From Ruminococcus sp. AM22-13 (GTDB lineage Bacteria; Bacillota; Clostridia; Lachnospirales; Lachnospiraceae), in assembly GCF_003471165.1 (NCBI RefSeq), contig NZ_QRIL01000008.1, forward strand, positions 64,556-128,555: a stretch of DNA of 64,000 nt, given 5' to 3'. Position 1 is the stretch's first letter. Every line of letters begins with the position of its first letter. Below, one piece after another: positions 17,510 to 25,561 of the stretch. The notes below the pieces were generated by a model. It made no database searches. It had not been told where the DNA came from and saw only the letters and a program-made list of their open reading frames with translations. A program made the position numbers and the translations under genes.

Positions 17510-18499
17510 TTACGCCTCCTTTCCGGTTTTGTTGAGCAGATGGCATCTGCATTTTCTGGTACCTGCTTCGTTGATATCTGCAAGCTCCGGTTCCTGCTGA
17601 TGACAGATGTCCATTGCATATTTACATCTCGGTGCAAACTTACATCCTTTCGGCATTACAGACAGGTCCGGTACGCTTCCCGGAATGGACGGAAGAGATT
17701 CCACACCGCTTCCAAGTTTCGGCACAGAACCGATCAGCCCCTGTGTATATGGATGTTTCGGATCTGCAAAAAGTTCCTGCACAGGCGCTTCTTCTACGAT
17801 TCGGCCGGCATACATAACAACAACTCTGGAACACATTTCAGCGACAACACCAAGGTCATGTGTGATCATCAGAATGCCTGTATTCTTCTTTGCCCTGATG
17901 TCCTCCATCAGTTCCAGAATCTGTGCCTGAATGGTAACGTCAAGGGCTGTAGTCGGCTCGTCCGCGATGAGAAGCTCCGGCTCACAGGACATTGCCATAG
18001 CGATCATAACACGCTGACACATACCGCCGGAAAGCTGGTGCGGATAACTCTTTAATGTCATATCCGGTTCAGGGATACCTACTGATTTCAGTACTTCGAA
18101 TGCTCTGTTGTGCGCTTCTTCTTTTGAGAAATTGTTATGGAGCAGGATTGCTTCTGTCAACTGTTTCTCAATTCTCATACATGGGTTCAGAGAGTTCATC
18201 GGCTCCTGAAAGATCATGGCAACTTCACGTCCTCTGATCTTTCTCATGCCTTTTTTATCTTCTTTGAGAAGATCCTTGCCATTAAGCAGGATCTCACCGT
18301 TGGAAATCTTACTGTTTCGTGCCAGAAGTTTCATAATGGAGAGGGAAGTTACGGATTTACCGCATCCGGACTCTCCTACCAGACCAAGAATTTCACCCGG
18401 CTGAATGGAGAAGCTTACATTATTAACTGCTGTCACCCATGTTTTATCTCTTTTAAACTCCGTACGGAGGTTCTTTACTTCTAATAATTTTTCTGCCAT
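17510..18499 (-). CDS. oppD: oligopeptide-type ABC importer ATPase, first subunit
   Basis: This 329-residue ATPase carries Walker A GESGCGKSVTS, signature LSGGMCQRVMIAMA, Walker B LLIADEPTTALD and a C-terminal cysteine motif (FAPRCKYAMDIC) like that of its partner OppF. It provides the second ATPase site of the importer. AGGAGG precedes the ATG, and the oppC stop lies inside that ribosome site region 12 bases away. Family members move di- and oligopeptides, nickel or glycan-like substrates; the neighbouring fucosidase suggests glycosylated cargo. Confidence 0.9.
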   Translation of the reverse strand: MAEKLLEVKNLRTEFKRDKTWVTAVNNVSFSIQPGEILGLVGESGCGKSVTSLSIMKLLARNSKISNGEILLNGKDLLKEDKKGMRKIRGREVAMIFQEPMNSLNPCMRIEKQLTEAILLHNNFSKEEAHNRAFEVLKSVGIPEPDMTLKSYPHQLSGGMCQRVMIAMAMSCEPELLIADEPTTALDVTIQAQILELMEDIRAKKNTGILMITHDLGVVAEMCSRVVVMYAGRIVEEAPVQELFADPKHPYTQGLIGSVPKLGSGVESLPSIPGSVPDLSVMPKGCKFAPRCKYAMDICHQQEPELADINEAGTRKCRCHLLNKTGKEA

Positions 18500-18511
18500 G
18501 GTTTCTTCCTC

Positions 18512-19411
18512 CTAGTTCATCTTTGGATCCAGGGTATCTCTGAGACCGTCGCCCAGCAGGTTGAATGCCAGAACTGTAAGGAAGATCAGAATACCAGGGA
18601 ACAGTACCATGTGAGGAGCTGTGTTCAGATAGTTACGTCCTGTGGAAAGCATGGAACCCCAGTCAGGCTCTGTAACGTTTGCACCGAATCCCAGGAAGCT
18701 TAAGGATGATGCAGCAAGGATCGCAGTACCTACACGCATGGTAAAGTTAACGATCATGGACTGAATCGTACCAGGGAAAATATGTACAAACAGGATTCTT
18801 GTGTTTGAGCATCCCAGGGAACGGGCAACCTCTACATAAGGAGCCTGCTTTACGGAAATCGTAGCGCTTCGTATGATTCGTGCGAAGGACGGCACTGTAA
18901 ATACCGCAACCGCGATCATAACATTTACCATTCCCTGTCCGATGATGGCAACGACTGCGATAGCCAGCAGGATATCAGGAAAAGCGAAAAGTACGTCACA
19001 GCATCTCATAATCAGGGAATCGATAATTCCGCCGTAGAAACCTGCGATCAGTCCGAGAACAACACCGATAGCCGTACCGATGATCGTCGCTGTCAGCGCG
19101 CATGTAAGAGAAAGTCTGGTACCAACCATCAGACGGGAGAAAACATCCTGTCCGTATTCATTGGTTCCCCAGATGTGGGCTGCGCTTGGCCCCTGCATCA
19201 TAGCTGTGTAATCCGGTGCCTGCGGATCATACGGAACTACATACGGTCCGATGATTGCCATTAAGATAATAAATACTATAAATGCCAGAGAAATCACTGC
19301 TGTTTTTCTCTTCATGAATTTCTTGACAAATTCTTTGAACTTGCTCTGTGCCTTAGGGAGTTCTTCGGCAGCAGCAAGGTTAATGTTTGATGTTGTGTTC
19401 TTATCTGCCAT
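18512..19411 (-). CDS. oppC: oligopeptide-type ABC importer permease C
   Basis: This 299-residue permease has the OppC N-terminal segment before the first membrane helix (AVISLAFIVFIILMAIIGPY) and a binding-protein-dependent transport domain with the EAA-type loop (EVARSLGCSNTRILFVHIFP). The ATG at 19411 was chosen because GAGGAGGAG lies upstream; an alternative seven codons earlier overlaps oppB. It pairs with OppB to form the membrane channel. It is the third gene of the oppABCDF order. Confidence 0.9.
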   Translation of the reverse strand: MADKNTTSNINLAAAEELPKAQSKFKEFVKKFMKRKTAVISLAFIVFIILMAIIGPYVVPYDPQAPDYTAMMQGPSAAHIWGTNEYGQDVFSRLMVGTRLSLTCALTATIIGTAIGVVLGLIAGFYGGIIDSLIMRCCDVLFAFPDILLAIAVVAIIGQGMVNVMIAVAVFTVPSFARIIRSATISVKQAPYVEVARSLGCSNTRILFVHIFPGTIQSMIVNFTMRVGTAILAASSLSFLGFGANVTEPDWGSMLSTGRNYLNTAPHMVLFPGILIFLTVLAFNLLGDGLRDTLDPKMN

Positions 19412-19424
19412 CTTCTCTCCTCCT

Positions 19425-20345
19425 CTATTCATAACGTACTCTTGGGTTAATCACGCCATAAAGAACATCTACGATCAGGTTGATCAGGATATATTCTGTA
19501 GCAAAGAACAGAAGTAATGCCTGAACAACTTTGTAATCTCTCATCTGGATGGAGTCTACCAGAAGACGTCCAAGTCCGGGGATGGAAAATACCGTCTCTG
19601 CCATAACAGATCCGGAAAGGAGACCACCGATCTGAAGTCCGGCTACTGTTACAATCTCGATCAGAGAATTCTTAAATGCATGACGCATAACAACCAGTGA
19701 TTCAGAAAGACCTTTGGCACGTGCGGTACGCACATAGTCCTCACGCATGGTTTCAAGCATGGAAGATCTGGAGAATCTGGCAAGTACGGCCATGATTCCT
19801 GCTCCCATTGTAAGTGACGGAAGAATATAGCTCTTCCAGGTTTCCAGTCCACTGGTTGGAAGCCATCCCAGGCTTACTGAAAAAAGCTGAATCAATTCCA
19901 GACCTAACCAGAAGCTTGGAACAGATATACCTGCGATTGCTATGATCATACCTACATAATCAAGAATTCTGCCATGAAATACGGCAGCGATGATACCGAT
20001 TGCAATACCGATGATTGCAGCCCATATCATGGATGAGAATGTCAGCATGATAGTTGGTTTCAGTCTTGGTGCGATTGTCTCTACTACGGTTTTACCGTTT
20101 TTGATAGAGCTTCCCAGATCTCCTGTAAAAAGACCTTTCATATATTTACCATACTGTACAAGTAATGGCTCATCCAGTCCCAGCTGTTCACGTACAACTG
20201 CCACATCTTCCTTTGTTGCATCCTGACCGGCTACCAGTCTTGCCGGATCACCTGGAATCATATGGATAAACATAAATACTACGAATGAGATAACCAGAAG
20301 CAGCGGGATCGTGCTTGCCAAACGTTTACCTAAATAACGTCCCAT
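19425..20345 (-). CDS. oppB: oligopeptide-type ABC importer permease B
   Basis: This 306-residue permease begins with the typical OppB first helix (IPLLLVISFVVFMFIHMIPGDP) and has six predicted membrane segments and an EAA loop (YVRTARAKGLSESLVVMRHA). AAGGAGG precedes the ATG. It is separated from oppA by 213 bases containing a perfect hairpin, an arrangement that usually lets the binding protein be made in excess over the membrane parts. Confidence 0.9.
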   Translation of the reverse strand: MGRYLGKRLASTIPLLLVISFVVFMFIHMIPGDPARLVAGQDATKEDVAVVREQLGLDEPLLVQYGKYMKGLFTGDLGSSIKNGKTVVETIAPRLKPTIMLTFSSMIWAAIIGIAIGIIAAVFHGRILDYVGMIIAIAGISVPSFWLGLELIQLFSVSLGWLPTSGLETWKSYILPSLTMGAGIMAVLARFSRSSMLETMREDYVRTARAKGLSESLVVMRHAFKNSLIEIVTVAGLQIGGLLSGSVMAETVFSIPGLGRLLVDSIQMRDYKVVQALLLFFATEYILINLIVDVLYGVINPRVRYE

Positions 20346-20401
20346 ATTTTTCCTCCTTATTATTTTCTTACCTGTTATTTATATTTGATGCTTTATAGCC
20401 A

Positions 20402-20435
20402 GAGAACTGCCATAGTAAATCTTATGGCAGTTCTC
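20402..20435. other. perfect 13-bp hairpin between oppA and oppB
   Basis: GAGAACTGCCATA pairs with TATGGCAGTTCTC across an 8-base loop. No T-run follows on either strand, so it is more likely a processing or stabilising hairpin behind oppA than a full terminator. The rest of the 213-base gap shows no gene. Confidence 0.7.
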
Positions 20436-20558
20436 CGGTTCGAACATCTTTGTCCTGTATTCACACTGCCGTATCGGCAGTATTTTTATGGAATTGCTGC
20501 AATTTCAGATCAGACAGCCAGATTTATGTTCTTCGCAGCCTGTTCTCAACCCCATTAC

Positions 20559-22169
20559 TTACTGTGCTAAAGTTGCATTTGCGAAGTTAAATGCTCCGTC
20601 CGGAGATACATATACGCCAGACAGATAAGATTTTGTAGAATAGATGATCTGGTCATTGCCAAGGAATAACCATGGGCATGCTTCCCATGCAATCTTCTGA
20701 GCATCACCATAGTATTTAGCCTGCTCTTCCTCGTTAGCTGTTGCAAGACCTTCGTCCATATCTTTATCAAAATCAGCGTCATTGAAGTATGCTGTGTTTG
20801 CACTTGTCGGAGGGCACATTGTGCTGTAAAGCAGGGAACGTAAAGAACCATCCATTGTGAAGTCAGATGCAGACCAGTTTACATACCACATATTGATCTC
20901 AGCATCTTCTTTGTCAACATAAATCTTGTCACTTACAGTTGCAGGCTCCATTGGCTGAACGTCAACTTCGATACCGATCTGAGCAAGCTGCTGGGAAATA
21001 AATGTCATACCTTTGATTTCCTGTGTTGTGTTATCGCCCCACAGAGTAAGTTTGAATCCGTCTTCGTATCCGGCTTCTTTCATAAGTTCTTTTGCTTTGT
21101 CTACATCATATGTGTAAGCTTCCTGTTCTTCATATCCACCGATGATAGATGGAACTACGGATGTAGCCGGTTTTCCGTATCCGGAATACATTAACTGGAT
21201 GTATGCATCTTTGTCGATTGCATAGTTCATAGCCTGACGTACTTTTACATCAGAAAGCTGTTCCAGATCCATGTTCAGAGTTACATATCTCATGATGTTG
21301 GAGTCTGTTGTAAGGATGTTTACATCGTCTGTTCCTTTGATTGCTTCAATCTGGTCAGATGGTGTAGGATAGATGAAATCTGCTTCACCAGTCTGAAGCA
21401 TAGCTGTACGTGCACCTGCTTCCGGAACTTCTTTGATTGTTACAGTGTCAACGCCCGGTTTGTCTCCCCAGTAATCATCATTACGCTCGAAGCTTGTGTG
21501 GTCGCCTTCTTCCCATTCTGTACATACATATGGACCGGTTCCGCATGGATGGTTCATGATATCATTGCCATACTCTTCAAGAGCTGCTGGGCTGATGATA
21601 CAGAACTGTGTCATACGGTTGATAAATGGTGCCCATGCCTGTGTCAGTTTGATAACCAGTGTGTAATCATCCGGTGTTTCAATGCTGTCTACACGAGGTG
21701 TTTCAGATCCGTCTTCGTTAGTTACGATAAATGTTCTTCTCTGACGAAGGTTGTTGTCTTTGTTAACTACACGATCGTAGTTTGCTTTAACTGCTGCTGC
21801 ATTGAAGTCTGTTCCGTCCTGGAATTTAACACCCTGACGAAGTTTGAAAGTATAAGTAAGAGAGTCATCGGAAACTTCCCATGATTCAGCAAGTTTGCCT
21901 GTTAATTCCTGGTTCTCATCAAAAGAAACCAGTGTCTCGTATACACCACGTGTAGCGGAGATTGCGTTTGTATCCGGAATGTTTGCCGGGTCCATGGAGC
22001 TTACGCTTCCTTCGATTGCGATCACCAGATCATTGTCGGATGATTTGGAATCTTCATTTGTGGCTTTGAGAATATAGCCGTCATCATCTGCTGCAAATGC
22101 TGTAGCGGACATGGAAACTGTCATTACTCCTGCAAGAGCTGCTGCCATAACTTTTTTGTACATTTTCAT
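20559..22169 (-). CDS. oppA: extracellular solute-binding protein of the Opp-type importer (family 5)
   Basis: This 536-residue protein is a family 5 solute-binding protein. It has a cleavable signal peptide (residues 1-26, ending SATAFA), then the family core with SWEVSDDSLTYTFKLRQGVKF and later VRQAMNYAIDKDAY. It should capture the cargo outside the membrane for OppBCDF. There is no lipobox cysteine at the cleavage site and none near the mature N-terminus, unusual for a Gram-positive binding protein. AAGGAG precedes the ATG. The gene has a near-consensus promoter and a 178-base leader with a long inverted repeat. The cargo cannot be read from sequence; fucosylated glycans or glycopeptides are an inference. 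Confidence 0.9.
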   Translation of the reverse strand: MKMYKKVMAAALAGVMTVSMSATAFAADDDGYILKATNEDSKSSDNDLVIAIEGSVSSMDPANIPDTNAISATRGVYETLVSFDENQELTGKLAESWEVSDDSLTYTFKLRQGVKFQDGTDFNAAAVKANYDRVVNKDNNLRQRRTFIVTNEDGSETPRVDSIETPDDYTLVIKLTQAWAPFINRMTQFCIISPAALEEYGNDIMNHPCGTGPYVCTEWEEGDHTSFERNDDYWGDKPGVDTVTIKEVPEAGARTAMLQTGEADFIYPTPSDQIEAIKGTDDVNILTTDSNIMRYVTLNMDLEQLSDVKVRQAMNYAIDKDAYIQLMYSGYGKPATSVVPSIIGGYEEQEAYTYDVDKAKELMKEAGYEDGFKLTLWGDNTTQEIKGMTFISQQLAQIGIEVDVQPMEPATVSDKIYVDKEDAEINMWYVNWSASDFTMDGSLRSLLYSTMCPPTSANTAYFNDADFDKDMDEGLATANEEEQAKYYGDAQKIAWEACPWLFLGNDQIIYSTKSYLSGVYVSPDGAFNFANATLAQ

Positions 22170-22239
22170 AGTTTTCTCTCCTTTTCTTTCTGTACATTGT
22201 TACTTAGTTACAATCACGAAGTTAATTTGGGGTACAAAA

Positions 22240-22335
22240 AAAGTGTTTTTATATTTTTGCATCTTTGCAATGTATAAAAATCGTGCAGCAATCCATTTAC
22301 TTACATGCGCCTTTGCATCTTCATAAAAACACTTT
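22240..22335 (-). promoter_or_regulatory. structured leader of the opp operon with terminator-like inverted repeat
   Basis: In the transcript, AAAGTGTTTTTAT (from 22335) pairs exactly with ATAAAAACACTTT (to 22240), and the latter runs into a T-tract. The 70 bases between hold two copies of GATGCAAA. This could be an attenuator or a riboswitch-like element; no known class was recognised. Confidence 0.45.
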
Positions 22336-22353
22336 GTTGTTTAACTTGACTCC

Positions 22354-22382
22354 AGTATAGCAATCTGTTGTCGTATTGTCAA
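22354..22382 (-). promoter_or_regulatory. near-consensus promoter of the opp operon
   Basis: On the minus strand TTGACA (22382-22377), 17 bases, then TATACT (22359-22354). Transcription would start near 22347, about 178 bases before oppA. The remainder of the 332-base gap up to the MscS gene holds AT-rich sequence with an imperfect GGTATTATACC palindrome near 22412 and no gene. Confidence 0.75.
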
Positions 22383-22501
22383 TTATTTTGTCGTATTTTA
22401 TATTATTTTGGTGGTATTATACCAATATTTGACAATGAAATTGGTATAAATCACTATGAATTAAGGATTATTTATTCTTGTTTGGTATTATTTGGCTATT
22501 A

Positions 22502-23362
22502 TCAGATCTGTTTCTTCACATGAACCTGTAGCTGATTGTACGGAATTTCAATTCCGTTTGCATCGAATGCTTCTTTGATCAGTTCATTAAGCCGCCACCT
22601 GGCAGGCCAGTATTTCTCCGTAGCCACCCACACACGCAGGCCCATGACCACTGCGCTCTCTCCAAGCTCATCTACAAACACCACCATTCCCTGGTCGTCT
22701 TTCGTATCTTCATCATTATGAAGGATTTCTTCCAGGATTGCTTTTACTTTCTTAATGTCTGAATCATAAGAAATTCCTACTTTGATCTCCAGCTTACGAA
22801 GATCTCTGGCAGTTACGTTTGTAATAATGCTGCCGGACAGCGTTCCATTTGGAATTACAATGTGTTTGTTATCTATGGAAATCAGAGTTGTATAACAGAT
22901 TTCTATTTTGTATACAGTTCCTTCACACTCATTCTGCTGTGCGATAATGATATAATCTCCAACCTGAAATGGTTTGAAGATCAGAAGCATGATCCCGCCT
23001 GCGATATTTGCAAGACCGCCCTGCAATGCAAGACCTACCGTTACACCTGCAGTACCAAGCAGTGCCGCAATAGAGGATTCCTTTACACCAAAATGAGTGG
23101 CAATGCTAAATACCAGCAAAATATAAAGTACAATTCTCAACAGCGACCCTGTAAACTGGATCACACCTTTGTCTACAGACGCACGCTCCATGGACTTCTT
23201 TATGAAAGAAACAAACCACTGGATCACTTTGCGCCCGCCCACAAATACCAGCAATGCCATTACTACTTTCAGCCCCAGTTTCGTCAAATCCGGAAGATAG
23301 TCTGAAAAATACTGTTTATAGCTGTAATATAAACTTTTTGCCTCCTGAATTTCCTGTTCCAA
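22502..23362 (-). CDS. mscS: small-conductance mechanosensitive channel, MscS family
   Basis: This 286-residue protein is of MscS size. It has three membrane helices in the first 130 residues; the third, pore-lining one is glycine/alanine-rich (AALLGTAGVTVGLALQGGLA). A beta domain (PFQVGDYIIIAQQNECEGTV) and a C-terminal alpha/beta vestibule follow. It opens under membrane tension and releases solutes on osmotic downshock. The start is TTG with AGGTGA upstream; no ATG fits better. It is transcribed alone on the minus strand. Confidence 0.9.
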   Translation of the reverse strand: MEQEIQEAKSLYYSYKQYFSDYLPDLTKLGLKVVMALLVFVGGRKVIQWFVSFIKKSMERASVDKGVIQFTGSLLRIVLYILLVFSIATHFGVKESSIAALLGTAGVTVGLALQGGLANIAGGIMLLIFKPFQVGDYIIIAQQNECEGTVYKIEICYTTLISIDNKHIVIPNGTLSGSIITNVTARDLRKLEIKVGISYDSDIKKVKAILEEILHNDEDTKDDQGMVVFVDELGESAVVMGLRVWVATEKYWPARWRLNELIKEAFDANGIEIPYNQLQVHVKKQI

Positions 23363-23435
23363 TATTTTTCACCTGCTCTCTTATATTTTTTATATTTCTG
23401 TCATGTATTATTTTTTGCCCTTCTTTCACTTAACA

Positions 23436-23536
23436 GACATCTTTTCATATGATATCAGGGTTAAAAGACATCTTTCCCCTGACTTGATATCTACGAATTA
23501 CTTCACTGCTTTGCAGCCCCCGAAATTCTTATATAA
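23436..23536. repeat. dispersed repeat with CTTGATATCTACGAATT core, copy 2
   Basis: It begins ATATGATATCAGGGTT and contains CCCCTGACTTGATATCTACG, with the pairing TCAGGG...CCCCTGA. The relative is at 2064-2148. It lies in the 336-base gap between mscS and DUF1294, which otherwise holds the terminator at 23605-23637 and the repeat at 23644-23698. Confidence 0.6.
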
Positions 23537-23604
23537 GAGTAGCATAACATACCTCATTCTCTGTAACAATCAATTTTATCCGCCTATAGCAATGTCATAA
23601 TCCG

Positions 23605-23637
23605 GACAAAAAAGAAAGCGGACAATATATCCGCTTT
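23605..23637 (-). terminator. intrinsic terminator after DUF1294
   Basis: On the minus strand AAAGCGGA pairs with TCCGCTTT across a 7-base loop and runs into CTTTTTTG. It ends the HPr-like/DUF1294 operon. Confidence 0.88.
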
Positions 23638-23643
23638 ACTGAC

Positions 23644-23698
23644 ACAGGATTTCACGCTCTGATGAGCTAAAATCAATATGCATTATTTATGAGGATTG
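23644..23698. repeat. CAGGATTTCACGCTCTGATG repeat, copy 1
   Basis: The element runs from CAGGATTTCACGCTCTGATG to GAGGATTGCTATAAGT, touching the DUF1294 stop codon. A copy at 45500-45556 ends in the same way directly at the hisA stop. Confidence 0.65.
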
Positions 23699-23998
23699 CT
23701 ATAAGTGCAGAATAATCCCCTTATTTCCCGAAAACAAAAAATAAATAATAAGTTGAATAATCAGTATTACCGGAACTCCTATCTTAAATTTCGGCTTTCT
23801 TGTTTTATGATGAAATACCTTCATACCGGCCAGAGCTCCCACCGATCCTCCGATCACCGCCAGAAATATCAGCTGCGCTTCCGGTATGCGCCACTGTCCG
23901 GCTTTTGCCTTGCTTTTATCCAAGCCATAGATAAAAAATGTAACTACATTAATGATAATCACATAAATATATAGAAGATTTGTAGATGTCATCTGCAC
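23699..23998 (-). CDS. DUF1294 membrane protein
   Basis: This 99-residue protein fits DUF1294: two or three membrane helices with the conserved FFIYGLDKSKAKAGQWRIPE and FHHKTRKPKFKIGVP. No function is established for the family. The GTG at 23998 has AAAGGA eight bases upstream and is preferred over the ATG two codons later. It follows the HPr-like gene by 22 bases and is probably co-transcribed with it; a terminator follows. Confidence 0.85.
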   Translation of the reverse strand: MQMTSTNLLYIYVIIINVVTFFIYGLDKSKAKAGQWRIPEAQLIFLAVIGGSVGALAGMKVFHHKTRKPKFKIGVPVILIIQLIIYFLFSGNKGIILHL

Positions 23999-24020
23999 CT
24001 GCGGATTCCTTTCTTTAATC

Positions 24021-24254
24021 TTAACATGCCAGACCTGCGATCACTGATTCAAAATCCTCATCATAGCCATCATATTTAAGTTCCAGAGGTTCTTCCACAC
24101 CAAGGCTTAATACTCCGAGAATAGATTTGGCATCAATAAAAATTTTTCCTTTAGATACAATGTCAATATCAAATGGACATCTGACTGCCGCACAGACCAG
24201 TTTTTTTGCCGCCTCTACGTCATTAATCTTAATTGTCTTATTTGCTGTTGTCAT
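24021..24254 (-). CDS. HPr-like protein lacking the phosphorylatable histidine (Crh-like)
   Basis: This 77-residue protein has the HPr fold signature DAKSILGVLSLGV at residues 41-53, with the regulatory serine equivalent at Ser44. Aligning on this serine, the position of HPr His15 is Val13, and the protein contains no histidine at all. It therefore cannot pass phosphate to sugar permeases. Bacillus Crh shows the same pattern (serine kept, histidine lost) and works in carbon catabolite repression with CcpA. A Crh-like role is an inference. AAAGGGAGATTACC precedes the ATG. It is co-directional with DUF1294 and divergent from a LysR gene. Confidence 0.8.
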   Translation of the reverse strand: MTTANKTIKINDVEAAKKLVCAAVRCPFDIDIVSKGKIFIDAKSILGVLSLGVEEPLELKYDGYDEDFESVIAGLAC

Positions 24255-24452
24255 ATTCGGTAATCTCCCTTTCCTTTTGGTCTTCGATTACTGTTCACTT
24301 CGTTCTCAGTAACGGTCTTCGTCCTATTGTCAGGACTTTTATATTGATTTTTTGACCCAGTCGTATTATACTGATTCACACATTGATATACAAACGTTAT
24401 TTTTCTATATCAGATATTCTATTTTTATATAGCATAAGGAGCCGACTGTATT

Positions 24453-25346
24453 ATGATTCTTGATTATTATCGTATTTTTTATTATGTAGCTCAGTACAAG
24501 AGCTTTTCCAAAGCAGCCGACGTTATGGGAAATAATCAGCCCAACATCACCCGCTGTATGAATATCCTTGAGAACGACCTGGGATGCAAACTTTTTATCC
24601 GTTCTAATCGTGGAGTACAGCTGACAATTGAGGGCGAGCGTCTTTTTGAACACGTTTCTATTGCAATAGAACAGCTTGTATCCGGTGAAAATGAACTTCT
24701 CAAGGACAAAGGGCTGGAGAGTGGACTTGTCAATATCGGAGCCAGCGAAATCGCACTGCGCCTGTTTCTGCTGAATGAACTGGAAGTTTTTCACCATCAT
24801 TATCCACATGTGAAGCTTAGAATTTCCAATCATTCCACACCGCAGGCAGTCCAGGCTCTGGAAAACGGACTGGTAGACTTTGCAGTAGTCACTACTCCTG
24901 TTGCGCTGAAGAAGCCTCTCCAGAGAGTTCCTCTGTATTCTTTCCGGGAGATTCTTATCGGCGGAGAGGAATATGCAGAAATTGCCTCCAGAAAACACCG
25001 TCTGCAGGACTTGCAGGATATCCCCCTGATTGGAATCGCACCGGGCACCAGTACAAGGGAATTATATACGCAGTACTTCATGCGCCATAATCTTCCCTTC
25101 TCGCCGGATATGGAAGTGGCAACAACAGACCAGATTTTTCCTATGGTACAGCATAACCTGGGAATCGGATTCTTTCCGGAAGAACTTGCCGCTGAGCATA
25201 TCGCGAGGGGCAAAATCGTGCAGATTCCTATTGAGGAACCTCTTCCGGAGCGAAAAATCTGTCTGATCCGCAACGTAAAAAGACCACAGAGCATCGCTGC
25301 CCGCAGTCTTGAAGAACATCTCACCTCACATCGTGAGACAGAATAA
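24453..25346 (+). CDS. LysR-family transcriptional regulator
   Basis: This 297-residue protein has an N-terminal winged helix-turn-helix (SFSKAADVMGNNQPNITRCM at about 18-37) and a C-terminal effector domain with the usual LysR substrate-binding fold (for example VDFAVVTTPV and LGIGFFPEELA). AAGGAG lies upstream of the ATG. It diverges from the HPr-like gene, which may be its target. The effector is unknown. A strong terminator follows directly, so it is a single-gene unit. Confidence 0.87.
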   Translation: MILDYYRIFYYVAQYKSFSKAADVMGNNQPNITRCMNILENDLGCKLFIRSNRGVQLTIEGERLFEHVSIAIEQLVSGENELLKDKGLESGLVNIGASEIALRLFLLNELEVFHHHYPHVKLRISNHSTPQAVQALENGLVDFAVVTTPVALKKPLQRVPLYSFREILIGGEEYAEIASRKHRLQDLQDIPLIGIAPGTSTRELYTQYFMRHNLPFSPDMEVATTDQIFPMVQHNLGIGFFPEELAAEHIARGKIVQIPIEEPLPERKICLIRNVKRPQSIAARSLEEHLTSHRETE

Positions 25347-25402
25347 ACAGGGATTGTGCCAGCAGATTTTTTATATCTGCTGTGCACAATCCCTGTTTTT
25401 TC
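25346..25402 (+). terminator. strong intrinsic terminator after the LysR gene
   Basis: AACAGGGATTGTGC pairs with GCACAATCCCTGTT, with an inner AGCAGAT/ATCTGCT stem, followed by TTTTT. Confidence 0.92.
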
Positions 25403-25415
25403 TCAGTATTATTTA

Positions 25416-25560
25416 GTTACTATTCACTGGCAATGTCCCGCGAGGTGTTTTTTGTGAGCGAAGGTCACAGAAAACCCGAGACATACGGCGCGAATTTATG
25501 CGAATAGCATAAATTCTGTGCATCGCGAAGCGTGTTACTGAGAACGCAGTGAACAGTAAC
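25416..25560. repeat. 145-base MITE-like element with GTTACTATTCAC/GTGAACAGTAAC ends
   Basis: The two ends form terminal inverted repeats. The interior contains CGCGAGGTG, CCCGAGACATACGGCGCG and GCATCGCGAAGCGTGTTACT, which match the element at 51049-51190 in reverse orientation. No open frame is present. It abuts the tex stop codon. Confidence 0.75.
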
Positions 25561-25561
25561 A

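Noticed and set aside
22297..22322. Seven-codon leader peptide (MKMQRRM) in the oppA leader
   Set aside because: There is no ribosome site in front of it, and the codons show no run linked to amino acid attenuation.
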